The notes beneath the pieces were generated by a model. It saw nothing but the letters and a program-made list of their open reading frames with translations, was not told the DNA's origin and did no database searches. A stretch of 64,000 nt of DNA from Gemmobacter caeni (GTDB lineage: Bacteria; Pseudomonadota; Alphaproteobacteria; Rhodobacterales; Rhodobacteraceae), in assembly GCF_003054195.1 (NCBI RefSeq), contig NZ_QBKP01000001.1:248001-312000 (forward strand), written 5' to 3'. Within the stretch, counting starts at the first letter, position 1. Each line of letters opens with the position of its first letter. Below, piece after piece: positions 54,141 to 63,286 of this stretch. The translations under genes were made by a program, and so were the position numbers.

Positions 54141-56225
54141 ATGACACGTTCAGACTGGACCCCGGATCAACCCATCCTTGAAATCGAGAACCTCTCGATT
54201 TCCTTCTTCACGCGGCTGCGCGAAATCCCGGCGGTGATGGATTTCTCCTGCACCGTCCTGCCGGGCGAGGCGATGGGGCTGGTCGGCGAAAGCGGTTGCG
54301 GCAAGTCGACCGTTGCGCTCGCGGTCATGCGCTATCTGGGCAAGAACGGTCGCATCACCGGCGGCTCGATCCGCTTCAAGGGCCGCGATCTGACGCAGAT
54401 GTCGGATGACGAACTGCGCCGCATCCGTGGCTCGGAAATCGCTATGATCTATCAGGAACCGATGGCCTCGCTGAACCCCGCCATGCGGATCGGCGCACAA
54501 CTGGCCGAGGTGCCGATGATCCATCGCGGCATGGCAAAGGCCGAGGCCTGGGCGCTGGCCCGCCAGATCGTCGCCGATGTGCGCCTGCCCGACCCCGACC
54601 GCATCCTGCAAGCCTATCCGCATCAGCTTTCGGGCGGGCAGCAGCAGCGTATCGTCATTGCCATGGCGCTGATGTCGAAACCAGCGCTGCTGATCCTTGA
54701 CGAGCCGACCACGGCGCTCGATGTGACGGTAGAGGCCGGGATTGTCGATCTGGTCAAGGAACTGGCCGAAAAATACGGCACTTCCATGCTGTTCATCAGC
54801 CACAACCTTGGTCTGGTGATGGAGGTCTGCGACCGCCTGACCGTGATGTATTCCGGCGAGGCCGTGGAAACCGGCAGCGTGGCCGAGGTCTTTGACCGCA
54901 TGCGCCATCCCTATACGCAGGCGCTGTTCCGCTCGATCCCGCTGCCCGGCGCCGACAAGAACAGCCGTCCGCTGGTCGCCATCCCCGGCAACTTCCCCTT
55001 GCCGCATGAAAGACCGAAAGGCTGCAACTTCGGGCCGCGCTGCGATTACTTCGCGGAAGGCCGCTGCAATGCGGGCGACATCGCCATGGCCGAGGTTGGG
55101 CCCCGCCACGAAAGCCGGTGCCTGCGGGTGAACGAAATCGACTGGTCCGCGCCGCCGGTCGCCAAGGCAACGCAGGGCAAGGCCGAGATTGGCGAGGTGG
55201 TCTTGCGCATGGAAGATCTGCGCAAATATTACGAGGTCACCGGCGGCGGCGTCTTCGGTGGCGGCCCGGCCAAGGTGGTGAAGGCCAATGAAACGCTCAG
55301 CTTCGAGGCCCGCGCAGGCGAAACGCTGGCCATCGTGGGCGAATCCGGTTGCGGCAAATCCACCTTCGCCAAGGTGCTGATGGGGCTGGAAACCGCGACC
55401 AGCGGCAAGATCATGCTCTATGACCGCGACATCCAGAATACCCCCATCGAGAAACGCAACACCGATACCGTTTCAGGCGTGCAGATGGTGTTCCAGAACC
55501 CGTTCGACACGCTCAACCCCTCGATGACCGTCGGCCGCCAGATCATCCGCGCGCTGGAAATCTTTGGTCAGGGCGCGTCAGACGAAGACCGGCGCGAGCG
55601 CATGTTGCAGTTGCTGGATCTGGTGAAACTGCCGCGTGCCTTTGCCGACCGCATGCCGCGCCAGTTGTCGGGCGGGCAGAAACAGCGTGTCGGTATCGCC
55701 CGTGCCTTCGCGGGGGGCGCCAAGGTGGTGGTGGCGGATGAACCCGTCTCGGCGCTGGACGTATCGGTGCAGGCCGCCGTGACCGACCTTCTGATGGACA
55801 TTCAGCGCGAGAATGGAACGACGCTGCTGTTCATCAGCCACGACCTGTCGATCGTGCGTTACCTGTCGGACCGGGTGATGGTGATGTATCTCGGCCATGT
55901 GGTCGAACTGGGCACCACCGATCAGGTGTTCCAGCCGCCCTACCACCCCTATACCGAGGCGCTGCTGTCGGCCGTGCCCATTGCCGACACCCATGTGCAG
56001 AAAAAACGCATCGTGCTGGAGGGGGATATTCCTTCGGCCATGAACCCGCCGCCGGGTTGCCCGTTCCAGACGCGCTGCCGCTGGAAATCGCAGGTGCCGG
56101 GCGGGCTGTGCGAACGCGAGGTGCCGCCAGTCCGGCATCTGGCGGGCGGGCATCAGATCAAGTGCCACCTGTCGGACGAAGCCCTGACCACGATGGAGCC
56201 GGTCATCAAGATCGCCGCCGAATAG
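54141..56225 (+). CDS. Fused dual ATP-binding protein of the peptide ABC importer (DppD-DppF type)
   Basis: A 694-residue protein with two full nucleotide-binding domains. The first has Walker A GLVGESGCGKSTVALAVM near residue 50, the signature HQLSGGQQQRIVIAMALM and Walker B LLILDEPTTALD. The second has GESGCGKSTFAKVLMG near 400, RQLSGGQKQRVGIARAF, and VVADEPVSALD. Each ends with a C-terminal oligopeptide module, KGCNFGPRCDYFAEGRCN and PPGCPFQTRCRWKS, the usual Cys-rich region. The fusion replaces separate DppD and DppF subunits. It completes the importer and converges on der. Confidence 0.95.
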   Translation: MTRSDWTPDQPILEIENLSISFFTRLREIPAVMDFSCTVLPGEAMGLVGESGCGKSTVALAVMRYLGKNGRITGGSIRFKGRDLTQMSDDELRRIRGSEIAMIYQEPMASLNPAMRIGAQLAEVPMIHRGMAKAEAWALARQIVADVRLPDPDRILQAYPHQLSGGQQQRIVIAMALMSKPALLILDEPTTALDVTVEAGIVDLVKELAEKYGTSMLFISHNLGLVMEVCDRLTVMYSGEAVETGSVAEVFDRMRHPYTQALFRSIPLPGADKNSRPLVAIPGNFPLPHERPKGCNFGPRCDYFAEGRCNAGDIAMAEVGPRHESRCLRVNEIDWSAPPVAKATQGKAEIGEVVLRMEDLRKYYEVTGGGVFGGGPAKVVKANETLSFEARAGETLAIVGESGCGKSTFAKVLMGLETATSGKIMLYDRDIQNTPIEKRNTDTVSGVQMVFQNPFDTLNPSMTVGRQIIRALEIFGQGASDEDRRERMLQLLDLVKLPRAFADRMPRQLSGGQKQRVGIARAFAGGAKVVVADEPVSALDVSVQAAVTDLLMDIQRENGTTLLFISHDLSIVRYLSDRVMVMYLGHVVELGTTDQVFQPPYHPYTEALLSAVPIADTHVQKKRIVLEGDIPSAMNPPPGCPFQTRCRWKSQVPGGLCEREVPPVRHLAGGHQIKCHLSDEALTTMEPVIKIAAE

Positions 56226-56243
56226 GCGGCGATCCGGGCCGGG

Positions 56244-57713
56244 TTAGTCTTTCTTCTTGTCCAGATGCTTGCGCAGGCGCGAGGGCGTGCCCCAGTTCTT
56301 TTTGTCACGGTAGGGGTTTTTGTCACCCTGACCGCGGAACGTCACCCGGATCGGCGTGCCCGGCATATCGAAATGGTCGCGCAGACCATTGACCAGATAA
56401 CGGCGATAGCTTTCGGGCATCAGATCGGGGTGTGAACACATCACCACGAAGCCCGGCGGCCGGGTCTTCACCTGCGTCATGTAGCGCAGCTTGATGCGCT
56501 TGCCGCCCGGTGCCGGCGGCGGATGCGCCTCGGTCATCGCGCCCAGCCAAGAGTTCAGCCGCGCGGTGGTGATCCGGCGGTTCCAGACGTCATGCGCCTT
56601 CAGGATCGCGGCATGCAGCCGGTCCAGCCCGCGGCCGGTCTTGGCCGAAACCGTGACCAGCGGCGCCCCCCGCAGCTGCGGCAGCAGGCGGTCGAACATC
56701 TCTTTCAACTCGGCCAGCTTTTCCTGCTTTTCGCCTTCCAGATCCCATTTGTTGACCGCCACCACGACGGCGCGACCCTCGGTTTCCGCGAAATCGGCGA
56801 TGCGCAGATCCTGTTGCTCGAACGGGATTTCCACATCCAGCAGCACCACCACAACCTCGGCAAAGCGCACGGCGCGCAGCCCGTCGGCCACAGACAGCTT
56901 TTCGACCTTGTCAACGACCTTGGCCTTCTTGCGCATGCCCGCCGTATCGAAGATGCGCGTCGGCGTGCCCATCCACTCGCTCCGCACGGAAATCGCATCG
57001 CGGGTGATCCCGGCCTCCGGCCCGGTGAGCAGGCGGTCCTCGCCGATGATCTTGTTGATCAGCGTCGATTTGCCCGCATTCGGGCGCCCGATGACCGCGA
57101 TCTGAAGCGGGTGGCGCGCGGTCGGCTTGTGAGCGTCTTCATCTGCCTCAAGCTCTGCCTCGTCTTCCGATACATCGACATCGACGATGGGCGCATCCTG
57201 CACGGCGCGTTCTTCGAACTCTTCGCTGACCGGACGCAGGATGTGATAAAGATCTTCCATCCCCTCGCCATGCTCGGCAGAAAGCCGCACCGGCTCGCCC
57301 AGGCCAAGGCTGAACGCCTCCAGCGCGCCCGCATCGCCCGCCTTGCCCTCGGCCTTGTTCACGCCAAGGATGACGCGGGCATTCTTGCGGCGCAGGATGT
57401 CGGCAAACACCTCGTCGGACGGTGTGACCCCCACCCGCCCGTCGATCAGGAACAGGCAGACATCGGCCAGTTCCACCGCCCGTTCGGTCAGCCGCCGCAT
57501 GCGGCCTTGCAGGCTGTCATCCGTCACCTCCTCCAGACCGGCTGTGTCAATCACGGTAAAGCGCAGGTCAAACAGCCGCGCATCGCCTTCGCGCAGGTCG
57601 CGGGTGACGCCGGGCTGGTCATCGACCAGCGCCAGCTTCTTGCCGACGAGACGGTTGAACAGGGTCGATTTGCCCACATTCGGGCGGCCGACAACGGCGA
57701 GCGTAAAGGTCAT
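56244..57713 (-). CDS. der: GTPase Der (EngA)
   Basis: A ribosome-assembly GTPase with two G domains in tandem and a C-terminal KH-like domain. Its 489 residues include P-loops [18 protein letters not shown] near residue 8 and [18 protein letters not shown] near 215, with DTAGLE and [11 protein letters not shown]3 motifs and NKAE/NKWD G4 motifs. The C-terminal [19 protein letters not shown] is typical. It lies 72 bases downstream of bamB on the same strand, in the conserved order yfgM, bamB, der. Confidence 0.97.
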   Translation of the reverse strand: MTFTLAVVGRPNVGKSTLFNRLVGKKLALVDDQPGVTRDLREGDARLFDLRFTVIDTAGLEEVTDDSLQGRMRRLTERAVELADVCLFLIDGRVGVTPSDEVFADILRRKNARVILGVNKAEGKAGDAGALEAFSLGLGEPVRLSAEHGEGMEDLYHILRPVSEEFEERAVQDAPIVDVDVSEDEAELEADEDAHKPTARHPLQIAVIGRPNAGKSTLINKIIGEDRLLTGPEAGITRDAISVRSEWMGTPTRIFDTAGMRKKAKVVDKVEKLSVADGLRAVRFAEVVVVLLDVEIPFEQQDLRIADFAETEGRAVVVAVNKWDLEGEKQEKLAELKEMFDRLLPQLRGAPLVTVSAKTGRGLDRLHAAILKAHDVWNRRITTARLNSWLGAMTEAHPPPAPGGKRIKLRYMTQVKTRPPGFVVMCSHPDLMPESYRRYLVNGLRDHFDMPGTPIRVTFRGQGDKNPYRDKKNWGTPSRLRKHLDKKKD

Positions 57714-57785
57714 CCTGCCCTCCGGGGGCGTGTCACGGGCAAGGCCCGGTTGAAACCGAAGAGGGGCCGATACACCGGATCGGCG

Positions 57786-59132
57786 TCAACGGAAAGCGTG
57801 AAGTTGCCCGTTGCCCCCGACGACGAACAGCATTCCCCCCGCCAGCGCGGGCTGAGCCGCCGCCCCGCCGGGGATCGGTGCGGTGGCAACCAGCGTGCCG
57901 TCAGTGGGTGAAAACAGTCGCAGCAGCCCGTCGCCCGAGGCAACGGCGATGCGCCCGCCCGCCAGCACCGGCCCGTAATGCGCGGTGATGGCCTTTTGCT
58001 TGCGCGGGTTTTCCTTGTCGAAATAGGGCATCGGAACCGACCACAGGATATCCCCTGTCGCGGCGTCCAGACGCACCAGCTGCGCCTCATCATTCACGAG
58101 GAACAGCGAACCGCCCGCCACGACCACCGGCCCCAGCGCGCCCTCGGGCGCCGTCCATTTGGTTTCGCCCGAAGCGGCATCCAGCGCATAGGTCCGCCCG
58201 GCGGCATTGCCGACATAGACGGTCTGTCCCGAAATCACCGGATCGCCGGTGATGTCGGTGACGATGCCATAGGCGCGGCCAAGACGCTGGCCGACCACGG
58301 CGGCGCCCCAGGTCTTGATCCCTGCATCCTTCAGCACCGCGATCATCTCGCCCGAGACAGTCGGCACCAGAACGGTGCGGTCGGCAATGGCCGGGCCTGC
58401 GGTGCCCGTCATGCCGGTCACCCCCGGCGTGCCCGGCACTTCCCAGCGCACCTTGCCGTCGGAAACCGCCACAGCCCAGGCGGCACTGTCGCGGCCCGCC
58501 ACATAGACGGTATCGCCGTCCACAGCCGGGGCCCCCGCCACGGCGGCACCAAGGCGCTGGCGCCAGATCACATGGCCAGTGCCCGCATCAACCGAAATCA
58601 GCTCGCCATAGCTGGTGGCGATGAACACGCGGCCATTGCCATAGGCCAGACCGCCGCCCGAAATCTCGCTCGCGCGGTCGCCCTCAGGCGTCAGATCGGT
58701 GGTCCAGACCGGCGCGCCGCCCAGCGAGGTCGCCTGCAACCCCATGCGCGAATCCAGCGTATAGACCTTGCCGCCGCCAATCACCGGCGCGGCCGAGATG
58801 CGGTTGCGCCGGCTGTTGGCCTTGCCGATATTCGCCGACCACACCAGTTGCGGCGCGGCGCTCAGCGCGCCATGCGGCGCAAGGTGGCGGGCATTGCCCC
58901 CCCGGTGCGACCATTCCGCATTCGCCTGTGCAGCGGGCAGTGCGATCGGCACCGATCTGTTGGCGATCTTGCCCGAGGTATCGACCGGATTGGGCCGCTC
59001 CGCAGTCGGGATGCTGGCCTCCAGATCGGCGCGGGTGCCAAAGCGCTCGCCCGGCAGGATCACCTCTTTCTCGCAGGCGGCAAGCAGCGCAACGAGGGCA
59101 AGGCCGGAGACGGCGGGTCTGATGAAGGTCAC
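57786..59132 (-). CDS. bamB: BamB-like PQQ-repeat lipoprotein
   Basis: A 448-residue outer-membrane-assembly lipoprotein. The lipobox LALVALLAAC at about residues 11-20 gives a lipid-modified Cys. The rest is an eight-bladed beta-propeller with repeats such as VWSANIGKANSRR and VWTTDLTPEGDR, and AASGETKWTAPEGA and AATGDILWSVPMPY. BamB helps the BamA complex insert beta-barrels. The gene lies between a yfgM-like gene and der, as in E. coli. Confidence 0.9.
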   Translation of the reverse strand: MTFIRPAVSGLALVALLAACEKEVILPGERFGTRADLEASIPTAERPNPVDTSGKIANRSVPIALPAAQANAEWSHRGGNARHLAPHGALSAAPQLVWSANIGKANSRRNRISAAPVIGGGKVYTLDSRMGLQATSLGGAPVWTTDLTPEGDRASEISGGGLAYGNGRVFIATSYGELISVDAGTGHVIWRQRLGAAVAGAPAVDGDTVYVAGRDSAAWAVAVSDGKVRWEVPGTPGVTGMTGTAGPAIADRTVLVPTVSGEMIAVLKDAGIKTWGAAVVGQRLGRAYGIVTDITGDPVISGQTVYVGNAAGRTYALDAASGETKWTAPEGALGPVVVAGGSLFLVNDEAQLVRLDAATGDILWSVPMPYFDKENPRKQKAITAHYGPVLAGGRIAVASGDGLLRLFSPTDGTLVATAPIPGGAAAQPALAGGMLFVVGGNGQLHAFR

Positions 59133-59173
59133 GGAGTCTCTCCCGTTGCAACGTCTTGGCTTGCGGGCGCAGG

Positions 59174-59821
59174 TCAGCCCTGCGCCGGATCGCCCCCGAG
59201 GGCCACAATCATCTGCGAGGCGCGGTTGCGCAAGCCCCCCGGCGCCTCCTGATCCTGCGTCAGCGCGCGCAGGGCGGTGATCGCCTCATCCTTGCGGCCT
59301 TCCTCGATCAGCAGATAGGCAAGCTGTTCCGCCGCCATGGTCCGGTAAGGACGGCCCGGCTGGGCCAGCGGTTCCAGCGCGGCGCGGCGATCCGCCAGCG
59401 GTGCCTCGGCGCCTTGCAGGATCACGCGGCGCAGCACGGCGAGATCGCGCCAGACCGGCGGCAGCGTTGCATCCGCCTCGACCGCAGCCAGCGCCTGCAA
59501 TGCACCCGCCCGGTCCTTGACCGGATCGGAGGACAGCAGCAGACCCTTCAGCGCCACCTGGTCGCCCTTTGCCTCGACGGCAGAAAGCGCGGCAATCCGC
59601 GCCTCGGGCGTATCAGCATCCAGCGCGCCCAGCAGCGCATCGCCAAAGGCGCGGGCCTGCGACTGCGCGCGGGCCTTCTGCCATTCGGTCCAGGCCGCAC
59701 CGCCAACGATCAGCAAGACCAGCAGGACACCGATCCAGCCGTATTTGCGGAACATCGCGAACAGCTTGTCGCGGCGAACCTCTTCGGTCACCTCGTCAAT
59801 GAAGCTTTCGGGGTTGCTCAA
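59174..59821 (-). CDS. YfgM-like membrane-anchored TPR protein
   Basis: A 215-residue protein with a short cytosolic tail (MSNPESFIDEVTEEVRRDKL), one membrane helix at about residues 28-46 (YGWIGVLLVLLIVGGAAW), and a periplasmic alpha-helical region of tetratricopeptide repeats. That is the architecture of YfgM (tetratricopeptide_2-like), a periplasmic chaperone partner of SecYEG. Its place before bamB and der supports this. It starts within about 200 bases of the divergent RTX gene. Confidence 0.85.
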   Translation of the reverse strand: MSNPESFIDEVTEEVRRDKLFAMFRKYGWIGVLLVLLIVGGAAWTEWQKARAQSQARAFGDALLGALDADTPEARIAALSAVEAKGDQVALKGLLLSSDPVKDRAGALQALAAVEADATLPPVWRDLAVLRRVILQGAEAPLADRRAALEPLAQPGRPYRTMAAEQLAYLLIEEGRKDEAITALRALTQDQEAPGGLRNRASQMIVALGGDPAQG

Positions 59822-60025
59822 TGGGTCTCTCCCGGAATTTTCCCTGTCTTACACGCAAGGAAGCGGATTTGCCAAGCCCCGCGCCGGGATCGGTGCCCGC
59901 GGGCAGACCACCCGCCCCCCGGTTTCCGGCCTGACCCCAAACCGTGCCGGTTTCGCCAATAATTGACCACAATCCCCGGCAATTGTCGGCCCAAGTGAAA
60001 TTAGCCTGCCCAGCGGAGTGCGGCC

Positions 60026-60946
60026 ATGGACGTGTATATGGCAATGTATGTCGGTCTCTTCATGCTCTTTCTGGGCTATGAAGCCGATTGGTTTGGCAGC
60101 TCCAGCGGCTCGGATGACGAGGCGCCGGAACCCGACCCGGATACCGAAAACCCGCTGTATATCGCTGATGATTACACCGACGAGGTTCAGGGCACCGCAG
60201 AGGATGACAATCTGAGCGCGGACGAGCAGGAATCGCTCGCCTGGTTCCTGAATGCGGGCAATGACACGCTCGATGCCTCGACGGGCAATGACTATGCCAA
60301 TGCCGGTGCAGGCGACGATCATCTGATGATGCGTGAGGGCGATGACATTGCCATCGGCGGCGAGGGCAATGACACGATTGATGCCGGGATCGGACATGAC
60401 ATCGTGCTGGGCGGCCTGGGCAATGATTACATCCACGGCAACGGCGGACAGGATTCGCTGGCCGGTCAGGAAGGAGACGACACCGTTCTGGGCGGCACCG
60501 GCTCTGACGAGGTTTATGGCGGCGAAGGCAATGATTACCTGTCCGGCAAGGATTTCGACTCCAGCCAGAACGGCCATGCCACGATGATCGACGGCTTCGA
60601 TTCGCTGTTCGGCGGCGCGGGCAACGATACGCTGCTGATGGGTGCGGGTGATCAGGGCACCGGCGGCGAGGGGGATGACCTGTTCCAGCTCGACAATCGC
60701 GAGGATGGCTTCGGACAGATTTCGCAGGTGCATGACTTCGGCTCGGGTGATCAGATCGAACTGCTCTATCGCCCCGAATACGACACTGACGGCAACGAGG
60801 TCGCCCCGAACATCTCGGTCACCGCCAATGACGAGGGAACTGCGGGCATCATCCGCTTCAACGATGTGGTGGTGGCCGAGGTGATCGGTGGCCAGCATCT
60901 GACCACCGACGATCTTGTCCTGAAACCGGAATCCGAAGACGCCTGA
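60026..60946 (+). CDS. RTX-repeat calcium-binding protein with an N-terminal membrane helix
   Basis: A 306-residue protein. A hydrophobic N-terminal segment, YMAMYVGLFMLFLGYEADWF at about residues 4-23, looks like a membrane anchor and lacks a clear cleavage site. An acidic linker (DDEAPEPDPDTENP) follows. RTX nonapeptides (GGxGxDx-like, for example GGEGNDTIDA, GGLGNDYIHG, GGAGNDTLLMG) run from about 77 to 222 and would bind calcium. A beta-rich C-terminal part of about 80 residues completes it. RTX proteins usually leave by type I secretion, but no such system is adjacent and the anchor suggests surface or periplasmic retention. The function is unknown. Confidence 0.82.
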   Translation: MDVYMAMYVGLFMLFLGYEADWFGSSSGSDDEAPEPDPDTENPLYIADDYTDEVQGTAEDDNLSADEQESLAWFLNAGNDTLDASTGNDYANAGAGDDHLMMREGDDIAIGGEGNDTIDAGIGHDIVLGGLGNDYIHGNGGQDSLAGQEGDDTVLGGTGSDEVYGGEGNDYLSGKDFDSSQNGHATMIDGFDSLFGGAGNDTLLMGAGDQGTGGEGDDLFQLDNREDGFGQISQVHDFGSGDQIELLYRPEYDTDGNEVAPNISVTANDEGTAGIIRFNDVVVAEVIGGQHLTTDDLVLKPESEDA

Positions 60947-60949
60947 GCC

Positions 60950-62785
60950 TCAGGCGGCTTCGGCCTCGTCCTCGGCGGCCTGCCGCGCCCACATGGCAGC
61001 ATAGCGGCCGCCCCGCGCCAGCAGCGCCTCATGCGTGCCTTCCTCGATCACCCGGCCCGCTTCCAGCACGACGATACGGTCGCTGTCCGCGATAGTGGAC
61101 AGCCGGTGTGCGATGGTGATGACCGTGCGCCCCTGCCCCATTTCATGCAGGCTTTGCTGGATGTCGCTTTCGGTCTGGGTATCCAGCGCCGAGGTCGCCT
61201 CGTCCAGCAGCAGGATCGGCGGGTTCTTCAGCAGGGTGCGGGCAATGCCCACGCGCTGTTTTTCCCCGCCCGACAGCTTCAGCCCCCGTTCCCCCACCGT
61301 GGTGTCATAGCCATCGGGCAGCGACAGGATGAAATCGTGGATCTTCGCGGCCCGGGCGGCAGCCTCCACCTCGGCCCGGCTGGCCTCGGGGCGGCCATAG
61401 GCGATGTTGTAATAGATCGTATCGTTGAACAGCACGGTATCCTGCGGCACCACACCGATGGCGGCGTGCAGGCTGTCCTGCGTGATGTCGCGCAGGTCCT
61501 GCCCATCAATCGTTACCCGCCCGCCGGTCACGTCGTAGAAGCGGAACAGCAGCCGCCCGATGGTGGATTTACCCGACCCCGACGGCCCGACCAGTGCGAT
61601 GGTCTGCCCGGCCGGAATGTCGATATCGACGCCTTTCAGGATCGGCCGCTCGCTGTCATAGGCGAATTGAACGCCCTCAAACCTGACATGCCCGCCCGCG
61701 ACCACCAGCGGCGTCGCCTGCGGCGCATCCACGATCTCGGCCGGTTGCGCCAGCAGGCCGAACATCTGCCCCATATCGACCAGCGCCTGCCGGATCTCGC
61801 GGTAGACCGTGCCAAGGAAGTTCAGCGGCATGGTGATCTGGATCATGTAGGCGTTGACCATGACGAAATCGCCCACCGTCAGCAGCTTGGCCTGAACCCC
61901 CATCGCCGCCATCACCATCACCGCCACCAGCCCGGTGGTGATGATCAGCGACTGCCCGGCATTCAGGAAGCTGAGCGATTGCCCGGTCTTCACCGCGGCT
62001 GTTTCATACCCCTCCATCGCGCTGTCATAGCGCGCGGCCTCGCGCTTCGCGGCACCGAAATAGCGCACCGTTTCGAAGTTCAGAAGCGAGTCGATGGCCT
62101 TCTGATTGGCGTCATTGTCCTGATCATTCATCTTGCGACGGATCTGCACCCGCCATTCGGTGACCTTGAAAGTGAAAGCGACGTAAAGCGCCACGGTCAA
62201 GATAACCACGGCCATATATTGCCAGCCAAAGGCGACCCAGAAGATCACCGCCACCATGCTCAGTTCCAGGATCAGCGGCCCGATGGAAAACAGCATGAAG
62301 CGCAGCAGGAAATCGACGCCCTTCACCCCGCGCTCGATGATCCGGCTCAGACCGCCGGTCTTGCGCGTGATGTGATAGCGCAGCGACAGCGCGTGGATAT
62401 GGGTGAAGGTCTCCAGCGCCAGCTTGCGCAGCGCGCGCTGACCGACCTTGACGAATACCGCGTCGCGCAATTCGCCGAAGACCACCGCGCCGAAGCGGGC
62501 AAGGCCGTAGGCCACCGTCATCCCCACCGCCGTCAGCCCGACCAGCAGCGCGGGCGGCGGCGCGTCACCTGCCAGCGCATCCACCGCCGCCTTGTAGAAG
62601 AACGGGGTCGAGACGGAGATGATCTTGGCGACAAACAGCATCACCATGGCGATGACCACGCGCTGTTTCACCCACGGCTCGTTGTCGGGCCAAAGGTAGG
62701 GCGCTACGCGGCGCAGGGTGGTCCAGCCCGAAGTCGAGGGCGTCTCGGCATCGCTGGAGGTCAGGGAATCGGAGGGTCGGCGCAT
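60950..62785 (-). CDS. Atm1/HMT1-type ABC exporter
   Basis: A 611-residue half-transporter with an ABC membrane domain (six helices) fused to a nucleotide-binding domain. The Atm1 family signature RYHITRKTGGLSRIIERG and NDQDNDANQKAIDSLLNFE are present in the membrane part. The NBD has Walker A VGPSGSGKSTIGRLLFR, the Q-loop and LSGGEKQRVGIARTLL, and ILLLDEATSALD. Atm1-type proteins export glutathione or persulfide conjugates and metal-thiol complexes. The start at 62785 is used. It is divergent from an ArsR gene across 96 bases, suggesting that thiol-reactive metals or metalloids are its cue. Confidence 0.92.
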   Translation of the reverse strand: MRRPSDSLTSSDAETPSTSGWTTLRRVAPYLWPDNEPWVKQRVVIAMVMLFVAKIISVSTPFFYKAAVDALAGDAPPPALLVGLTAVGMTVAYGLARFGAVVFGELRDAVFVKVGQRALRKLALETFTHIHALSLRYHITRKTGGLSRIIERGVKGVDFLLRFMLFSIGPLILELSMVAVIFWVAFGWQYMAVVILTVALYVAFTFKVTEWRVQIRRKMNDQDNDANQKAIDSLLNFETVRYFGAAKREAARYDSAMEGYETAAVKTGQSLSFLNAGQSLIITTGLVAVMVMAAMGVQAKLLTVGDFVMVNAYMIQITMPLNFLGTVYREIRQALVDMGQMFGLLAQPAEIVDAPQATPLVVAGGHVRFEGVQFAYDSERPILKGVDIDIPAGQTIALVGPSGSGKSTIGRLLFRFYDVTGGRVTIDGQDLRDITQDSLHAAIGVVPQDTVLFNDTIYYNIAYGRPEASRAEVEAAARAAKIHDFILSLPDGYDTTVGERGLKLSGGEKQRVGIARTLLKNPPILLLDEATSALDTQTESDIQQSLHEMGQGRTVITIAHRLSTIADSDRIVVLEAGRVIEEGTHEALLARGGRYAAMWARQAAEDEAEAA

Positions 62786-62855
62786 CGTAAATCCTTGCCC
62801 GTGCGGCCTGCCCTGATGGTTGATCGGGCGGCCCTGACGGGCTATGCAGGGTGAA

Positions 62856-62879
62856 TTCAACGTTTCACGAGTAGTTGAA
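62856..62879. promoter_or_regulatory. Candidate ArsR operator
   Basis: TTCAAC (62856-62861) and GTTGAA (62874-62879) form an inverted repeat spaced by 12 bases, ending just before the arsR start and overlapping its ribosome site. Inverted TTCAA/TTGAA arms are common in ArsR-family operators. Confidence 0.45.
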
Positions 62880-62881
62880 GG

Positions 62882-63286
62882 ATGGAGCGAAGTAAAGTCC
62901 TCTCGGCCCTGTCAGCGCTGGCGCATGAAAGCCGGCTGGACCTCGTGCGCCTTCTGGTGCCACGCGGCGACGAGGGCATGGCGGCGGGTGACATCGCACG
63001 CACGCTGGGACTTTCGGCCTCGCGCCTGTCCTTCCATCTTTCGGCGCTGGAACAGGCCGGGCTGATCCGCTCGCGCCGGGTGTCGCGCAATGTGATCTAC
63101 AGCGCCGACCTGTCAGGGATCGGCGGGGCGATTTCCTATCTGCTGGCCGATTGCTGCATGGATCATCCGCAGGTTCTGGCCTGCTGCGGCGCCTCGGCCC
63201 GCCATGCGCTGCATCGCGTGGCCGAAGGGGACGCCGCGCCCCGGATCACTGATCCGGAATCAGGAACACCTGACCCGGATAGATGA
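62882..63286 (+). CDS. ArsR-family repressor with a C-terminal CC/CC cluster
   Basis: A 134-residue winged-helix regulator: MERSKVLSALSALAHESRLD at the start, then GDIARTLGLSASRLSFHLSA as the recognition helix and SRNVIYSADL as the wing. It lacks the ELCVCDL site of classic E. coli ArsR. Instead it has Cys91-Cys92 and Cys101-Cys102 in ADCCMDHPQVLACCG. A C-terminal Cys site of this kind resembles the arsenite site of the Acidithiobacillus-type ArsR. It is divergent from the Atm1-type exporter. Its last 41 bases overlap the convergent LysM gene. Confidence 0.88.
   Translation: MERSKVLSALSALAHESRLDLVRLLVPRGDEGMAAGDIARTLGLSASRLSFHLSALEQAGLIRSRRVSRNVIYSADLSGIGGAISYLLADCCMDHPQVLACCGASARHALHRVAEGDAAPRITDPESGTPDPDR

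Noticed and set aside
60260-60690. Regular repeats that could be mistaken for a repeat array
   Set aside because: They are RTX nonapeptide codons in frame, not a DNA-level repeat.
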